A DNA stretch of 64,000 nt from Smallanthus sonchifolius (lineage: Eukaryota > Streptophyta > Magnoliopsida > Asterales > Asteraceae): NCBI GenBank assembly GCA_023525975.1, contig CM042042.1, forward strand, positions 4,843,501 through 4,907,500, read 5' to 3'. A program made the position numbers and the translations under genes. Shown one piece after another: positions 45,858 through 56,294 of the stretch. The notes below the pieces were generated by a model. That model saw only the letters and a program-made list of their open reading frames with translations, was not told the origin of the DNA and did no database searches. Positions within the stretch are counted from its first letter, which is position 1. Each line of letters begins with the position of its first letter.

Positions 45858-47781
45858 AGATTAATGTTTAACGCTACGTTATTATTTACTTTAATCGTTA
45901 ACGAATCATTTGAACTCAACGTAGATCTACCGCACACGCGTCTAACTTACGCGTAATTAAATATGATCATATTAGTATGTGTTTTATACCTTTCGGGAGT
46001 CTCTTTTACGAACCGACACGTCCTAAACCTTACGTTACGCGTATTGACCCCGTTTGACTGTCGTTGACCCGAGTTTGACTGAGTTTGACTTTCATTGACT
46101 GGGTTCGACCACGGTATGGACTGCTCAAATCTGTCAAAAAGCATATTTTTAATATCCGGGAATGAAACCCGGCCACCACAAACGCTAAATCTACAATATA
46201 TATTTACGGATCTAAACGGAAATTAACCGTTCAAAGGTTACGTTTAAACTACCAAAACTAACCTCAATCCTTGTAGATCGGGATGGTAGAACGACCACGA
46301 TACGGGTCTGATCGTTTGGAGTTCGTCGGAGACTCGCCGGATAAACGCATCTGTTCACCGGAATCATTCCAAATAGGAGTTTAACGTCATGAGTGTGTAG
46401 ATCTAGGTTTGAACAACCAGAAAAAAAAACGAGATGTGGACTCACCGGAAAGACGAAACTCACCGGAAACCTAGTTCTGTCGTCAAGAACTCACCGGAAA
46501 AATGTGAGCCTCGCCGGAACCCTATATGAGTTGCCGGAATCGCGTTTCCGACCCCACGCATGTTCGGACCCTCGTCTCCACCACTCCTGTTCCCGCAAAA
46601 CCATCGTCTTCGTCCCTAGAGGTCACCGAAGACCCTCCTGTGGTGGCAAAACCCTAGAGCCGCCACCCCTTTGAGCCGGATTTCCGCCACCACCGTCGCG
46701 AATCAGGGAAAACCACCACCATCACTGAGTTTAGGATGACGAGGACTACCCGAAAATCACCTCCACTCGCCGCCACTCGCCGTCGCCGTGAGCTGGCCGG
46801 CCGGCGCCCTCACTCTCCTTTTCTCTCAACACACCTTTATGTGTGTGTTTGTGTTTTGAAGAAATGAAAGTATTTGGGGGTTTTTCCAATATATATAGAC
46901 GGGTTTTTATCGCGTTTACGTCGCGTAACAAGCATGTTTTCGTCCCGTTCTCGTGTTAGTCCATCCTATGTTCCGAATAATTATTTTTCATTCAAAATAC
47001 TAAAATAAATATTCAAAATGTTTATTTCGTTATAATTTTTCACTGGAGAAATTCCCAGTCGGTAGGAATTACCACGCGTGTCCGAACTCATTTGTCAGAC
47101 TTATCTATTCACGTTATGATTATTAATATTATTTTTCTAGTAATATTAAAATAAATGTTTATAATATTTCTCGTATTAAAGTACGTATCAGTAATAACCA
47201 TACTGCTTATTATTAATTTTTCGAGCATCTAACGCAGTTTAGCGTTCGTATATACGTGTTACGCGTGTATTTTATGACACTGTCTTTTCAAATGAATGTT
47301 AAAAATTCGCTATCTTATTTACTCGTCTTATCACACATACGGTAACAAACTGATGTCTGACGCGTTTAATGATTAAGTTTCTGAACCGGTTAACAAATCA
47401 TTAGAAGAAACCATGTGACTAATATGATGTTTGGATTATTCAATTTGGGCCTTATTGGGCTTAGTCCAACAACTAGGTTTTAGATTCAGGAATTTCGCAG
47501 GTGTCATAAAAACTGTTAATCCAACTTCTCGAATTAACCCACCGAAGGTGTTCTAAGTCCAACTTTGAAGGGACCAAATAATGGGGTTTTTCAAGAACTT
47601 AGCGTTAAAAATCCGAATTGTAACCAAATTCCCGTTTCAATAAAGTCACTCATTTGAATAAAAATGGGAAGAAAAAAAATGTTTTTTTTTAAAACACAAA
47701 CCGCGTGAATACAAAACTCGTTTGTACCACACGAGATGGTTTTGGATACACGAACAATATTTTAAAATTTTGTTTTAATAT
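45858..47781. other. Non-Copia-looking filler inside the Copia element, possible nested LTR
   Basis: This 1.9-kb stretch occupies the place of PBS, leader and gag but shows none of them. It has a GC-rich part (about 46390-46830) with repeated 'tcaccggaaa/cgccggaa' words. A minus-strand TATA-like 'tatatata' follows at about 46891-46900. That layout is typical of a plant LTR or promoter. Open frames on both strands across the GC-rich part show no domain. It is probably sequence from another retroelement acquired by recombination or nested insertion. Confidence 0.45.
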
Positions 47782-48415
47782 TGTAGGAATCCGTTCGCGT
47801 ATAAAAATAAAACACTTTTAAAATTACGATTACAATACAAAAAATCAAACCTATCTAGGAAAGCAAGTAATATACAAATACAAATACAACTGAAAAATCA
47901 GAAAATACAAGAACAAAATTCCGATTTTGATCGAGGATCGTGTTTGACACGAGGCCCTTAAAACAAATTCCGGGTCTCTCCCCGTTTTGTTTCCCAGGGT
48001 ACAATGGCCTAAGCAGTATGTACTACCGGGGAAGGTTCTAGCATCCGAATTGTACCTTAAAGAAAATGATGAAGATGGTCAAAGAATTGTTGGAATTATT
48101 TAGGGAGAAAGAATAAGAGAACACTTGAGAGATTGTGTTGTTTGGTGTATTTTTCAACCAAGAAATACCTTGGTATTTATACTTGAAAAAGAAGTTGAAA
48201 CTCCACATTCACCATCAACTTATTAGTTGAAACACCTCATGCTCCATAAACTCATGAGTTGAAACATCTTAAAACCTTTCATATTTTTTACTAAAAATCC
48301 AACTTTTAAAGACATGTTAAACGGATTTGAATTAGTCAAATAAGGTGTTTCAACTAAAAAAGAATTCAAGTAAATATAATTTGTATTTTATTTTCACAAA
48401 AAAAAATTTCCAACA
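47782..48415 (-). repeat. Copia 5' LTR
   Basis: Partner of 41467-42100, same length and ends. On its internal side (below 47782) the sequence is 'ttttaaaattttgttttaat', with no TGGTATCAGAGC-type primer site. Confidence 0.93.
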
Positions 48416-48420
48416 CCTTT

Positions 48421-49379
48421 CATATATTTTACCTATTAATTATTGAAGAAGATGATGAACATGCTACTAATGAAGGTAAAGACGTTTTTATAAATACACC
48501 TCATATATAAAACAACATTTGTTTCCTAGAATCTGAATGTTCACATGTGAAACTTCTATCCTACTACTATAATAATGTATTCCTAGACATTCTTTCACTA
48601 TTTGTTATTTATACGTTTTATTCGCATGTAAATAACTCAAATAACGCAAGAATATGGAGAGAACAATATGTTGATGACACTTCAAGCTACTATTTAATTG
48701 TTTTATAAACTACAAAATGTTGTGATACTAATTCTTAATTTTTATTGACATTCATAATGATGAATCTGGTAATTTTTTTTTGATAAAAGTTATGAATAAA
48801 GAGAAAGAACCACCTGGATTAAAGAGGAATGGGAGAAAATTACATAATCGTATAAAATAAAAAAGTCAAATAATTTTATTATTGACGGTTCATCCTTCTC
48901 ATTCGAACCTTATATATAATGTCATGTTCAAATGAGAAACACTAAAAATTTGAAAATTTTTCCGACAAATGAGAACCACTTTTTAGCATTAGACTAAATA
49001 TGTGGTGACGTTTTCATAATTAATGCAAAAATATGTCATATTTTGACAAGTGAATATTATAAGTGTCAACGTATAGTCTATTTACAAATGAATACAAGAA
49101 ACACTCGTGCATTTATTGGTGAATACGTGTATTTATCAATAAGTACACTATATGATCATGATGACATTTTCATAATTAACTCAAAAACACAAATTCATGA
49201 GATATTGTGTATCTATCGGTGAATACAAGTAAATATGAGTGAATGCACTCTTAGAAACTATAATCACAAGTGAGATGAGGAATTCCAATCTAATCTTATT
49301 ATTCTCTTAAATGTCACATAAAATTCCACATTTAAAAATTAATATTGTTATATTTAATTTTACAGAAATCAATAAGCTG
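48421..49379. other. Intergenic stretch, no gene recognised
   Basis: AT-rich (well over 65% A+T by eye) with no domain-bearing frame and no terminal repeats that I could pair. The phrase 'gtgaatacaagt/gtgaatacgtgtatttatc' recurs loosely around 49080-49220. Confidence 0.45.
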
Positions 49380-49395
49380 TAAGAGCATTCACATC

Positions 49396-49446
49396 TCATG
49401 CTCATACTCATACTCATACTCATACTCATACTCATACTCATACTCA
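49396..49446. repeat. (TCATAC)n hexanucleotide microsatellite
   Basis: About eight consecutive copies of TCATAC lie just inside the left end of the Harbinger MITE. Confidence 0.9.
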
Positions 49447-49550
49447 TCCATGTAATTTAGATAACACTCGCATTTATCCTTAAAATTTGTTCACATGTTA
49501 AATACCTCATATATCTCACTTCCAATATCTATTTCTATTCAATCAAAACA

Positions 49551-49661
49551 TTGTGGTGTCATTGTTTCTTGGGCGGATGTTTGTATTGGGGTTTTTGCTA
49601 GTTCCCCGTTAGCTTATCTATGAAATTTCTCATTGTTGCCGGTCAAAAAATAAATAAATAA
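49551..49661 (+). mobile_element. Very short 5'-truncated LINE insertion
   Basis: A 111-bp insert ending 'gttgccggtcaaaaaataaa' and so on, flanked by a perfect 14-bp direct repeat 'attcaatcaaaaca' (49537-49550 and 49662-49675). The sequence matches the style of LINE 3' ends (a stop, then 'ttgttgccggt(c)aaa'). Only the extreme 3' end was copied. Confidence 0.85.
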
Positions 49662-49772
49662 ATTCAATCAAAACAATACTCCTTTATTCTTTTTCCTATT
49701 ACTTTTTATCTTTCCACTTACAGAAAATACATAGAATAAAATATAAATATAGAGATAAATTGTGAATCCCTA

Positions 49773-50170
49773 TGTAATATCCCACATCAATTGAGGGGGA
49801 GAACGAAACCTTCTTTATAAAGGAGTGGATACCTTCTCTATCAGGACGCGTTTTGCCTGGGCGAGGAACTCGTCGGGTGAAAACAAAACAGTGAGTTCCT
49901 GGAAGGGCAAACCTTCGGGGGCAAAGCGAACAATATCTTGTTACGGTTTGCTTGGGTTGTTACAGATGGTATCAGAGCCAGGTTTGGATTGTAATGGTTG
50001 AGGGGTAGAACGAAGTCTTTCTTATAAGTGAGTGGATACCTTCTCTATCAAGACGCGTTTTGCCTTGGCGAGCAACTCGTCGAGTGTAAAAAAAACCGTG
50101 AGTTTCTGGATGGGTAACCAATTGGGATAAAACATACAATATCTTGGTACGGTTTGTTTGGGCTGTTAGA
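49773..50170 (+). mobile_element. TRIM retroelement with extremely short internal region
   Basis: LTR 1 (49773-49964) starts 'tgtaatatcccacatc' and ends 'gggttgttaca'. LTR 2 (49990-50170) starts 'tgtaatggttgagggg' (missing the 'atcccacatca' segment) and ends 'gggctgttaga'. The middle is shared, for example 'gtggataccttctctatca' and 'acgcgttttgcct'. Between them only 25 bp remain, almost all primer-binding site. The flanks 'cccta' and 'tccta' could be a decayed 5-bp target duplication. No coding is present. Confidence 0.82.
49967..49982 (+). promoter_or_regulatory. Primer-binding site complementary to initiator tRNA-Met
   Basis: TGGTATCAGAGCCAGG, two bases after LTR 1, is the classic plant retroelement site that pairs with the 3' end of initiator tRNA-Met. 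Confidence 0.92.
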
Positions 50171-50498
50171 TCCTAAATATGAAAAATGAGAAGTGGGTCC
50201 CTAAACTTGATCCTTATTTTAAGGAATAAGATATAGTGTCAAATTTGATTTTTACCTTAATTTTTTTCTTAAATTATTAAAATATGTGGATGCTCTAACC
50301 ATGTAAGAGAGTCACTATCATAAATACAAAGTCGATTACCTAAAAACTACAGAAATAGTCTTTGTAAATAAAACTATATATATATTTTGATATTATCACC
50401 GTATAATAATTTTTAAAAAGCTTTAAAATCTCTTATCTTCCCACTTCGATATTGCAAGAATTAAGTGGTGGTTTTTACAAGTAACGTAGGGGTAAGGT

Positions 50499-50651
50499 TG
50501 GGGTGGGGGGTTGGGGTCTAGTGGTAAGAGTCTTGTCTCACAAAGAGTCTTGTCCACAACCAAAAGGTTGTGGGTTCAAACCTTCCTCAAGACAATAGTA
50601 ATCATATAATAATAAAAAATAAAAAAATGTTTGGTCATTCAAAAAAAAACC
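50499..50651 (+). mobile_element. tRNA-derived SINE, full length
   Basis: Box A 'tctagtggtaagagtc' and box B 'gggttcaaacctt' are followed by a short body, AT-rich stretch and an A-run. A 12-bp direct repeat 'taggggtaaggt' flanks it (50487-50498, 50652-50663). It is 153 bp, shorter than the other SINEs, and seems a separate family. Confidence 0.9.
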
Positions 50652-50663
50652 TAGGGGTAAGGT

Positions 50664-51043
50664 AGGACATGTATACCCAAATTTGGCACCAATATTTTAG
50701 GTTTTCAAATACGGAAAATCAGATATGTTTACAAATAATTATTGCTTGTTTTATTTAAGTACCCGTCCTTTTTTCATACCGACAATTTGATCTTTATACT
50801 ATGTTTGTGTAAGCAAAAGGTGGTCAAGTACATATAAATGTATGCTATTAATGTTATTTTTGTGTTAAAAGAAGTCGATGAGAAGATACATGTGGTCCTC
50901 CACAATCAAGTTAGGAGGATGATAAACGACAACTTTTGGTAGGTTGCATTCAGAAACAAGTTTGGATATGTAGTTTCATTTTCTAGTGTATAGTTTTTGT
51001 TTTATCTAAAATGAACATTTATATTGTATAATCTAGAACGCAG
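50664..51043. other. Short intergenic stretch
   Basis: AT-rich, no domain. It may include decayed Gypsy sequence leading into the relic at 51044. Confidence 0.4.
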
Positions 51044-51700
51044 TTGGGACAAAGATCCCTTAACATAAAAAATAAGATGACAAAAAAATGTTCTCTAGAA
51101 ATCTATCGTATCGTTAAAAAAACGGATGTTTTCCTTCCTAGAACAACTTGTAACCTTGGGAAGATCCTTATCCGGCGACATCTGGACACACTTAAAACAT
51201 TACTCACACATTATATGGATGTATTTGAATGGCAACCATCTAATATGATAGGCGTCCCACGTACCATGGCTAAGCATCGTTTAAACACATATAAGTCGGT
51301 AGCAACCATTGCACACAAAAAGCGCACCATGAGAGTAGAAAGGAGCAAGGACGTGGTGGATCAGGTAACTGAACTGGTTGAGGCAGACATCCAAAGGTAA
51401 ATCTGGTATCAAACATGGATATCCAACCCAGTTATGGTAAGAAAAAGTAATGGCACATGGCAAATGTGTGTAGTCTACAAGAAATTGAATGGCGATTGTC
51501 CTTTTCCCACAATAGATCTGAAGGTGGATTTGCTAACCCCTTTTAGATACAAATGGTTCTTGCATGCCTATAAAGGGTATACCATGTACAAATGGCCACA
51601 GAGGATGAAGACAACTTTCTTTCACAACAACATAGAATTTTTTTTGTTAGTGTGCAAGATCATAGGTTCCTTAGGGCTTTCCTAGCGTTGAAAACCCACT
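51044..51700 (+). pseudogene. Ty3/Gypsy pol relic (start of reverse transcriptase)
   Basis: The plus strand reads as the protease-RT linker and the first RT motifs of a Gypsy element: DVFEWQPSNMIGVPRTMAKH, then after an in-frame TAA (about 51398) WISNPVMVRKSNGTW, YKKLNGDCPFPTIDLKVD and AYKGYTMYKW. It stops before the YxDD box. One in-frame stop and a truncated end show it is dead. The wording fits the Tat/Ogre side of Gypsy. No LTRs were found. Confidence 0.85.
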
Positions 51701-52902
51701 GTTCTATCTTTGTTTTCTGTGTATATTTATCTTCTCACTTTTGTAGTAGGCTAATCAATTATATTTAAGAATCAAGAGGCAGTTTGTACCCACTTTACTT
51801 GGCTTTGTTTGATTCTTGGATCATTCCATGAAACATATATCACCATGTGTTTAGGTAGTCATTTGTATGCTCAATCTTGGCTAGTTCTCTTGTATCACTT
51901 GGGTTTTTTTAGCCTTGGTTTATTTTAGTATTTTGATTTAGTAAAATGATGTGTTTATATTCTTGGTTTATCTTGTTTGTAATTTTCTTTAAAAAGACAT
52001 GGATAATTAATTTTCAGTCGTTCATAGTCTTAAATCTTATGGATATCTTGACCAAAGAGTTGTTTACCCCATATTAACAACACTCCCTTGACCTATTTCT
52101 AAAATATTGATTTACGTTTAAGCAGATTCGAATCTAAGTGATATTTTGTTTGATTGATAGTTTTCCCTCTGTTATTTACCTTTTTTATTTCTTTTTATTT
52201 TGTCTTGTTTAGAACACATTTTATTTTAGTTAGACAATAGAAATGATTGATCATTGAAAGCCACTGTGTCTATTGGTTCGATACTTAGTTATTACATAAA
52301 TTATATTTACGATGTGATAAGTGAACTTGCGTATTTAGTTAAAGTAATAATTATTTTAGAAATATTAAAATATGATAAAAGTGTTACAAATCTTATTATA
52401 AAAATATATAGTAACACACACACATCAAGTTTTCAACGTCGTTATCGGGGACACGATGATTCAAGAAAGATTTAAGTTGTTAGACTAACTATTTTATTTT
52501 ACTTTTTTTAAATAAAATAAAAAATTTATTTGATACCTATGATTGTTTTGTTTATTTTTTAACATACCTTCATGGATTACGACTACGAGAATTAATATGG
52601 AAGATATAAGGGTGACTACGAGAATTATTACCGTTCTTACTTGTATCCATTTGAAGAAACCAACACACCATCATTACAAAACCTAACATCAGCATTGCTA
52701 GGACCTGACGACCTCTTACAAAGAGAAAAGGCTCTTGAAGCTCAGATCACTGAGCTTTATAAGCCAAGAGAGGAACCTTTCTGCTTCACAATCATGGATC
52801 GATTGAAAGTGAGAACTGCTGATTCAGAGAAGACTTGTTTTGAGGGTTTATTTCGCACAGAGTGATATCTCACGGACGACCCAGGTAATTTTGATAATAG
52901 AT
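51701..52902. other. Intergenic stretch with an unidentified short open frame
   Basis: Mostly AT-rich. At 52641-52865 (+) a 74-codon frame reads SLQNLTSALLGPDDLLQRE and so on, with a charged C-terminal part. It could be a decayed gag fragment or a short gene remnant; no domain was recognised and it opens without an obvious promoter. Confidence 0.4.
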
Positions 52903-52914
52903 AAAATTGAACAA

Positions 52915-53113
52915 CTACTAGCTTAGTCTAGTGACAAACAAAGGTGTATATTAAGATTTCAACAATACGAAGAGATCTTGGGTTCAAGTCCCACTTGTGA
53001 CAAAAAAAAGGTCTAAGTTGGATCAGGGGATTATCTCATCTATTGTGGGTTTCCTTCTTTGAAAATGAAGATGATCCGGTAGACCAGTGATCCAAATTGT
53101 CGTTAAAAAAAAG
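52915..53113 (+). mobile_element. tRNA-derived SINE, full length
   Basis: Box A 'cttagtctagtgacaaac' and box B 'gggttcaagtcccac' are followed by a body ending 'aattgtcgttaaaaaaaag'. A perfect 12-bp direct repeat 'aaaattgaacaa' flanks it (52903-52914, 53114-53125). It is 199 bp. Confidence 0.92.
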
Positions 53114-53125
53114 AAAATTGAACAA

Positions 53126-54592
53126 GGTGAAAGTACGTGCGTGATAGAGAGACGGGTGTATGTAGTCCGACATGATGTCGGATGATGATTAAGTGGTGTG
53201 TATAGATCTAATTTGGGCCCTACACAACACTGGTTTTTTATTTGCTCCGTACTAAAAGCAACTTCGTTCCCGACCCATGTGAGAGCACGTGAACTTGGGT
53301 CAGTCCCATGAGGGGGAGGTTCAATATCAATATTTCCCCCAACCAACTTGTTTCTTGTCTATTTACCAACTTGTCCTTTTCCATTATTTTCTTTTTCCTA
53401 ATATTTTCCCAAATCAAATTATTATTATTATTATTATTATTATACACGTGTGTATATATATATGTGTTTAATTATGAGGTCATTTTGAAGATTATGAAGG
53501 GTGAGTCATGAAATTAGGTAAGGATATGGACTTGCACATCCTTTTAACTTTTCATTAATTTTAAATATGAATAAAAGTTGTAATCATTTTGAATATATTT
53601 AATACATCTAGGTCTTTCTATCGAAACATGTACATAAAAACTACAAATTAATATTCTTTAATTCGATACCACTCCAGACATGTTAATTTTCTTTCATAAA
53701 AACTACATTTTTTGATAGGTCAATTATGTGAGTGAGACATGGGCTAGACGCACATCATTAAGTGATCATAAATTGCCGTTCAAAAAAAAAAAGTGATCAT
53801 AAATTGCTATGAAAACGATACAGGCTTGAAGTATAGTAATTAAAAAGTTCAACTATTAAGGAGGTGGGAGTGGTACCCTCCCAACCAAACTATCATCTCA
53901 AAATAAACCAGTTAAAAATTGCCATCTCATTTAGCCAAACTATCATTCTAAACTATCCTACATGGTGGGAGTGATACCCTCAAAGTACCCTCCAACCCAC
54001 CTAATTTTTCATATATATATATATACACACACATGGACTTCTTTCAGCGGGTATATATACCCGCTAAACCTTCACTCCACTACCCTCCAAGTCTTACCCG
54101 TTTTAGTGGGAGTGGTACCCGTCTTTACCTGCCTCCTACCCGCATGGTACCCGCTATGCACTCCCAGTGACCTAGTGACCTTAAGGACATCCAATATGGT
54201 TTCACATTCCATACCCTTTCACACTACCACATCAATGTCACATCAGCTTTCACTGATTTTTCATACATATCTATATTTGAAGGGGTATGGTTCCACATCT
54301 CCAAATTTGAATAAAAATAAAATAGAATAAAAAAAAACTTCACATTCTTTTGCTTCCATAGCCGTGGAGATCTACAAAAAAAGGCAACACACTCATGGAT
54401 CATGCCATAGGGGCATGGTGTTTCACGCTGCCATGGCGCCACACCATTTCCATGGCACTTTTCCACGATACCATACCGGACGACCTATTATAACTGAATC
54501 ATATACGAATGTCACAATTCAACTGAATAAAAGTTAAACGTTTGATGGATAACAAATGCTAGGGTAAAGCATAGGGTTCCAAAAGACCGAAC
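53126..54592. other. Intergenic stretch, no gene recognised
   Basis: It contains an (ATT)n microsatellite at about 53418-53442. Between about 53860 and 54480 there are paired words such as 'gtgggagtggtaccctc' (53864), 'gtgggagtgataccctc' (53964) and GC-rich 'ggggcatggtgtttcacg' (54410), likely nested decayed MITEs that I could not delimit. Confidence 0.45.
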
Positions 54593-54830
54593 GAACACAT
54601 GCTTGATGATGTAATTCGAGGAATAACACTTACAACACCACATTAATCCTTATCGAACTTACAGAATCTCTTCTTTATTTGATCCTCTTACACACGCGAA
54701 CACACACATGCTTGATGATGTAATTCGAGGAATAACACTTACAACACCACATTAATCCCTATCGAACTTACAGAATCTCTTCTTTATTTGATCCTCTTAC
54801 ACACGCGAACACACACATGCTTATATTCAC
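54593..54830. repeat. 109-bp tandem duplication
   Basis: The unit 'gcttgatgatgtaattcg...cacacgcgaacacacacat' starts at 54601 and 54710 with a single visible difference, and a few bases of a third copy follow. It is recent. Confidence 0.92.
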
Positions 54831-55770
54831 ACATTCATACTAAGCATAAATACATGCATGCTTCCACACGATGACACAATTGATGCATCAAGAATGATTA
54901 CAATGCCGCATGAAGTTGATTATATAAATATAGTAAACTTTAAAAAGATTTAAATAAACGTGTTAACGATTAAATACCAATTCAAACTCAAATTTCAATT
55001 TCAATTTCAATTTCAATTCCAAACATTATGTAACCAAATGCCCTAAAAGATCGTTATTTTGTAAGATTGGTGCGTGTTTACACATTCTTATCTTCATCTA
55101 TTTTATTTGATTATTCGTGTTTTAAAATAAAATAAAAAACTATCAAAATAATATAATATTCTATATTGACAAAAATAGAAAAAAAAATCTTACATTCCAA
55201 AATATAAATTATTTGTAATTACTTTTTATCATGTATTCAAATCAAGATCATTTGGTGGGGATCGAAATTAGAAGACAATAATTGAGGTGCATGGTACTTC
55301 CACTAATTTGAAAGGAGAAGGGAGTTGTGAGTTAGGTCCATTAATGTCTTCATCATTGAATCATAAAGAGGATGGTTTCCACATGTGTAGTTTATATGTA
55401 TACATAATTATGGCTCAACACATGATATACTTGGTCACCAATCATTTCAACAAGAGTGATAGTTTTAACTTTTAAGATCATGGTTGTATCTTATTAATAC
55501 CGAATAAAAAAACTAAAAATAATTATAATATAAAATAATTTCAAATGACGTGAAACATCGCGTCTTTATATAATAAATCAAACTATTTTGCTTTTATCTA
55601 AAATCGACTAGATGAATGAATCCCATCTCTTGTGTTTTGATATTTCGTGAAGTCGTGAATCACGTGTTGGTTCAAAAAAGTGCTAAAATTCTAGCTGAAC
55701 CAGCCGATTAACACTCATTATAATGTGTTACATTAAAAAGACTAAATCGCACATGTGCAAAATCATGGGG
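54831..55770. other. Intergenic stretch, no gene recognised
   Basis: AT-rich. It contains a (TTTCAA)n microsatellite at about 54990-55016. Short open frames lack domains. Confidence 0.45.
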
Positions 55771-55978
55771 GATACGAAGCTACGCTAATGCAAGAGTACT
55801 GATTTCTTGAAATGGCTTACATTAATCAAACGTGGGTGTTCGGGGGGGGGGGGGGGGGGGTCATTACCCTCCAACGTGATACGAAGCTACGCTAATGCAA
55901 GAGTACTGATTTCTTGAAATGGCTTACATTAATCAAACGTGGGTGTTCGGGGGGGGGGGGGGTCATTACCCTCCAACG
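55771..55978. repeat. 107-bp tandem duplication with long G-runs
   Basis: The unit 'gatacgaagctacgctaatg...ccctccaacg' starts at 55771 and 55878. The copies are almost identical except for the homopolymer: 19 G at 55842-55860 and 14 G at 55949-55962. Confidence 0.92.
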
Positions 55979-56051
55979 AATAATTTTTTCTATTAACATG
56001 TGTATTTTTTGTTTCTGTTTCTCTAGTTTGACTCCTCGGTTATTGATAGAT

Positions 56052-56281
56052 TTCTTTTAACAGTAAAGACCCGGATACCCGGGATCACCCTGGCAAACGA
56101 ATCCCCCGTCCGTCCGATGAACAGAAGTGTGGTGACCCAACCTCACACCACCAGGAGGAAACCCACAAATGGGAAAACCTTTTGTTTCAACCTGAAATAT
56201 TTTGTTACAAGCGAGACTCGAACCCATGACCTCTCATTTGAAAAGCCATTGGGCTACCACTCAACCAGAAGATTCGGTAAT
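56052..56281 (-). mobile_element. tRNA-derived SINE, full length
   Basis: On the minus strand: box A 'tggttgagtggtagccc', box B 'gggttcgagtctc', and a body ending 'gggtctttactgttaaaag'. A perfect 13-bp direct repeat 'gttattgatagat' flanks it (56039-56051, 56282-56294). It is 230 bp. Confidence 0.93.
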
Positions 56282-56294
56282 GTTATTGATAGAT

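Larger units (their letters stand above)
41467..48415 (-). mobile_element. Ty1/Copia LTR retrotransposon, complete outline but internally broken
   Basis: Two direct LTRs (41467-42100 and 47782-48415), each 634 bp and TG...CA ended, enclose the element. A perfect 5-bp target duplication 'ccttt' lies at 41462-41466 and 48416-48420. Internal coding on the minus strand has the domain order protease, integrase, RT, RNase H, which defines Ty1/Copia. The LTRs differ at roughly 40 positions by eye (about 6%), so the insertion is not recent. Pol is interrupted by stops and frameshifts, and no tRNA primer-binding site or gag could be recognised next to the 5' LTR (the right-hand one). It cannot move on its own. 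Confidence 0.95.
49383..50295. mobile_element. PIF/Harbinger-type MITE carrying nested insertions
   Basis: The ends GAGCATTCACAT and ATGTGGATGCTC are inverted (11 of 12 matching) with TAA on both flanks (49380-49382, 50296-50298), the Harbinger signature. Inside lie a (TCATAC)n microsatellite, a 111-bp LINE insertion and a TRIM retroelement, which together make up most of its length. Confidence 0.75.

Noticed and set aside
46393..46674. 93-codon frame rich in RSRFEQPEKK-type sequence, with an opposing frame
   Set aside because: GC-rich retroelement filler inside the Copia element; repeated 'caccgga' words explain the open frames.
51044..51700. Possible endogenous pararetrovirus
   Set aside because: The RT-linker wording fits Ty3/Gypsy of the Tat/Ogre side and no movement-protein or coat-like motif is nearby, so I called it a Gypsy relic.
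53238..53447. Poly-Asn or poly-Ile frames
   Set aside because: Products of the (ATT)n microsatellite at 53418-53442.
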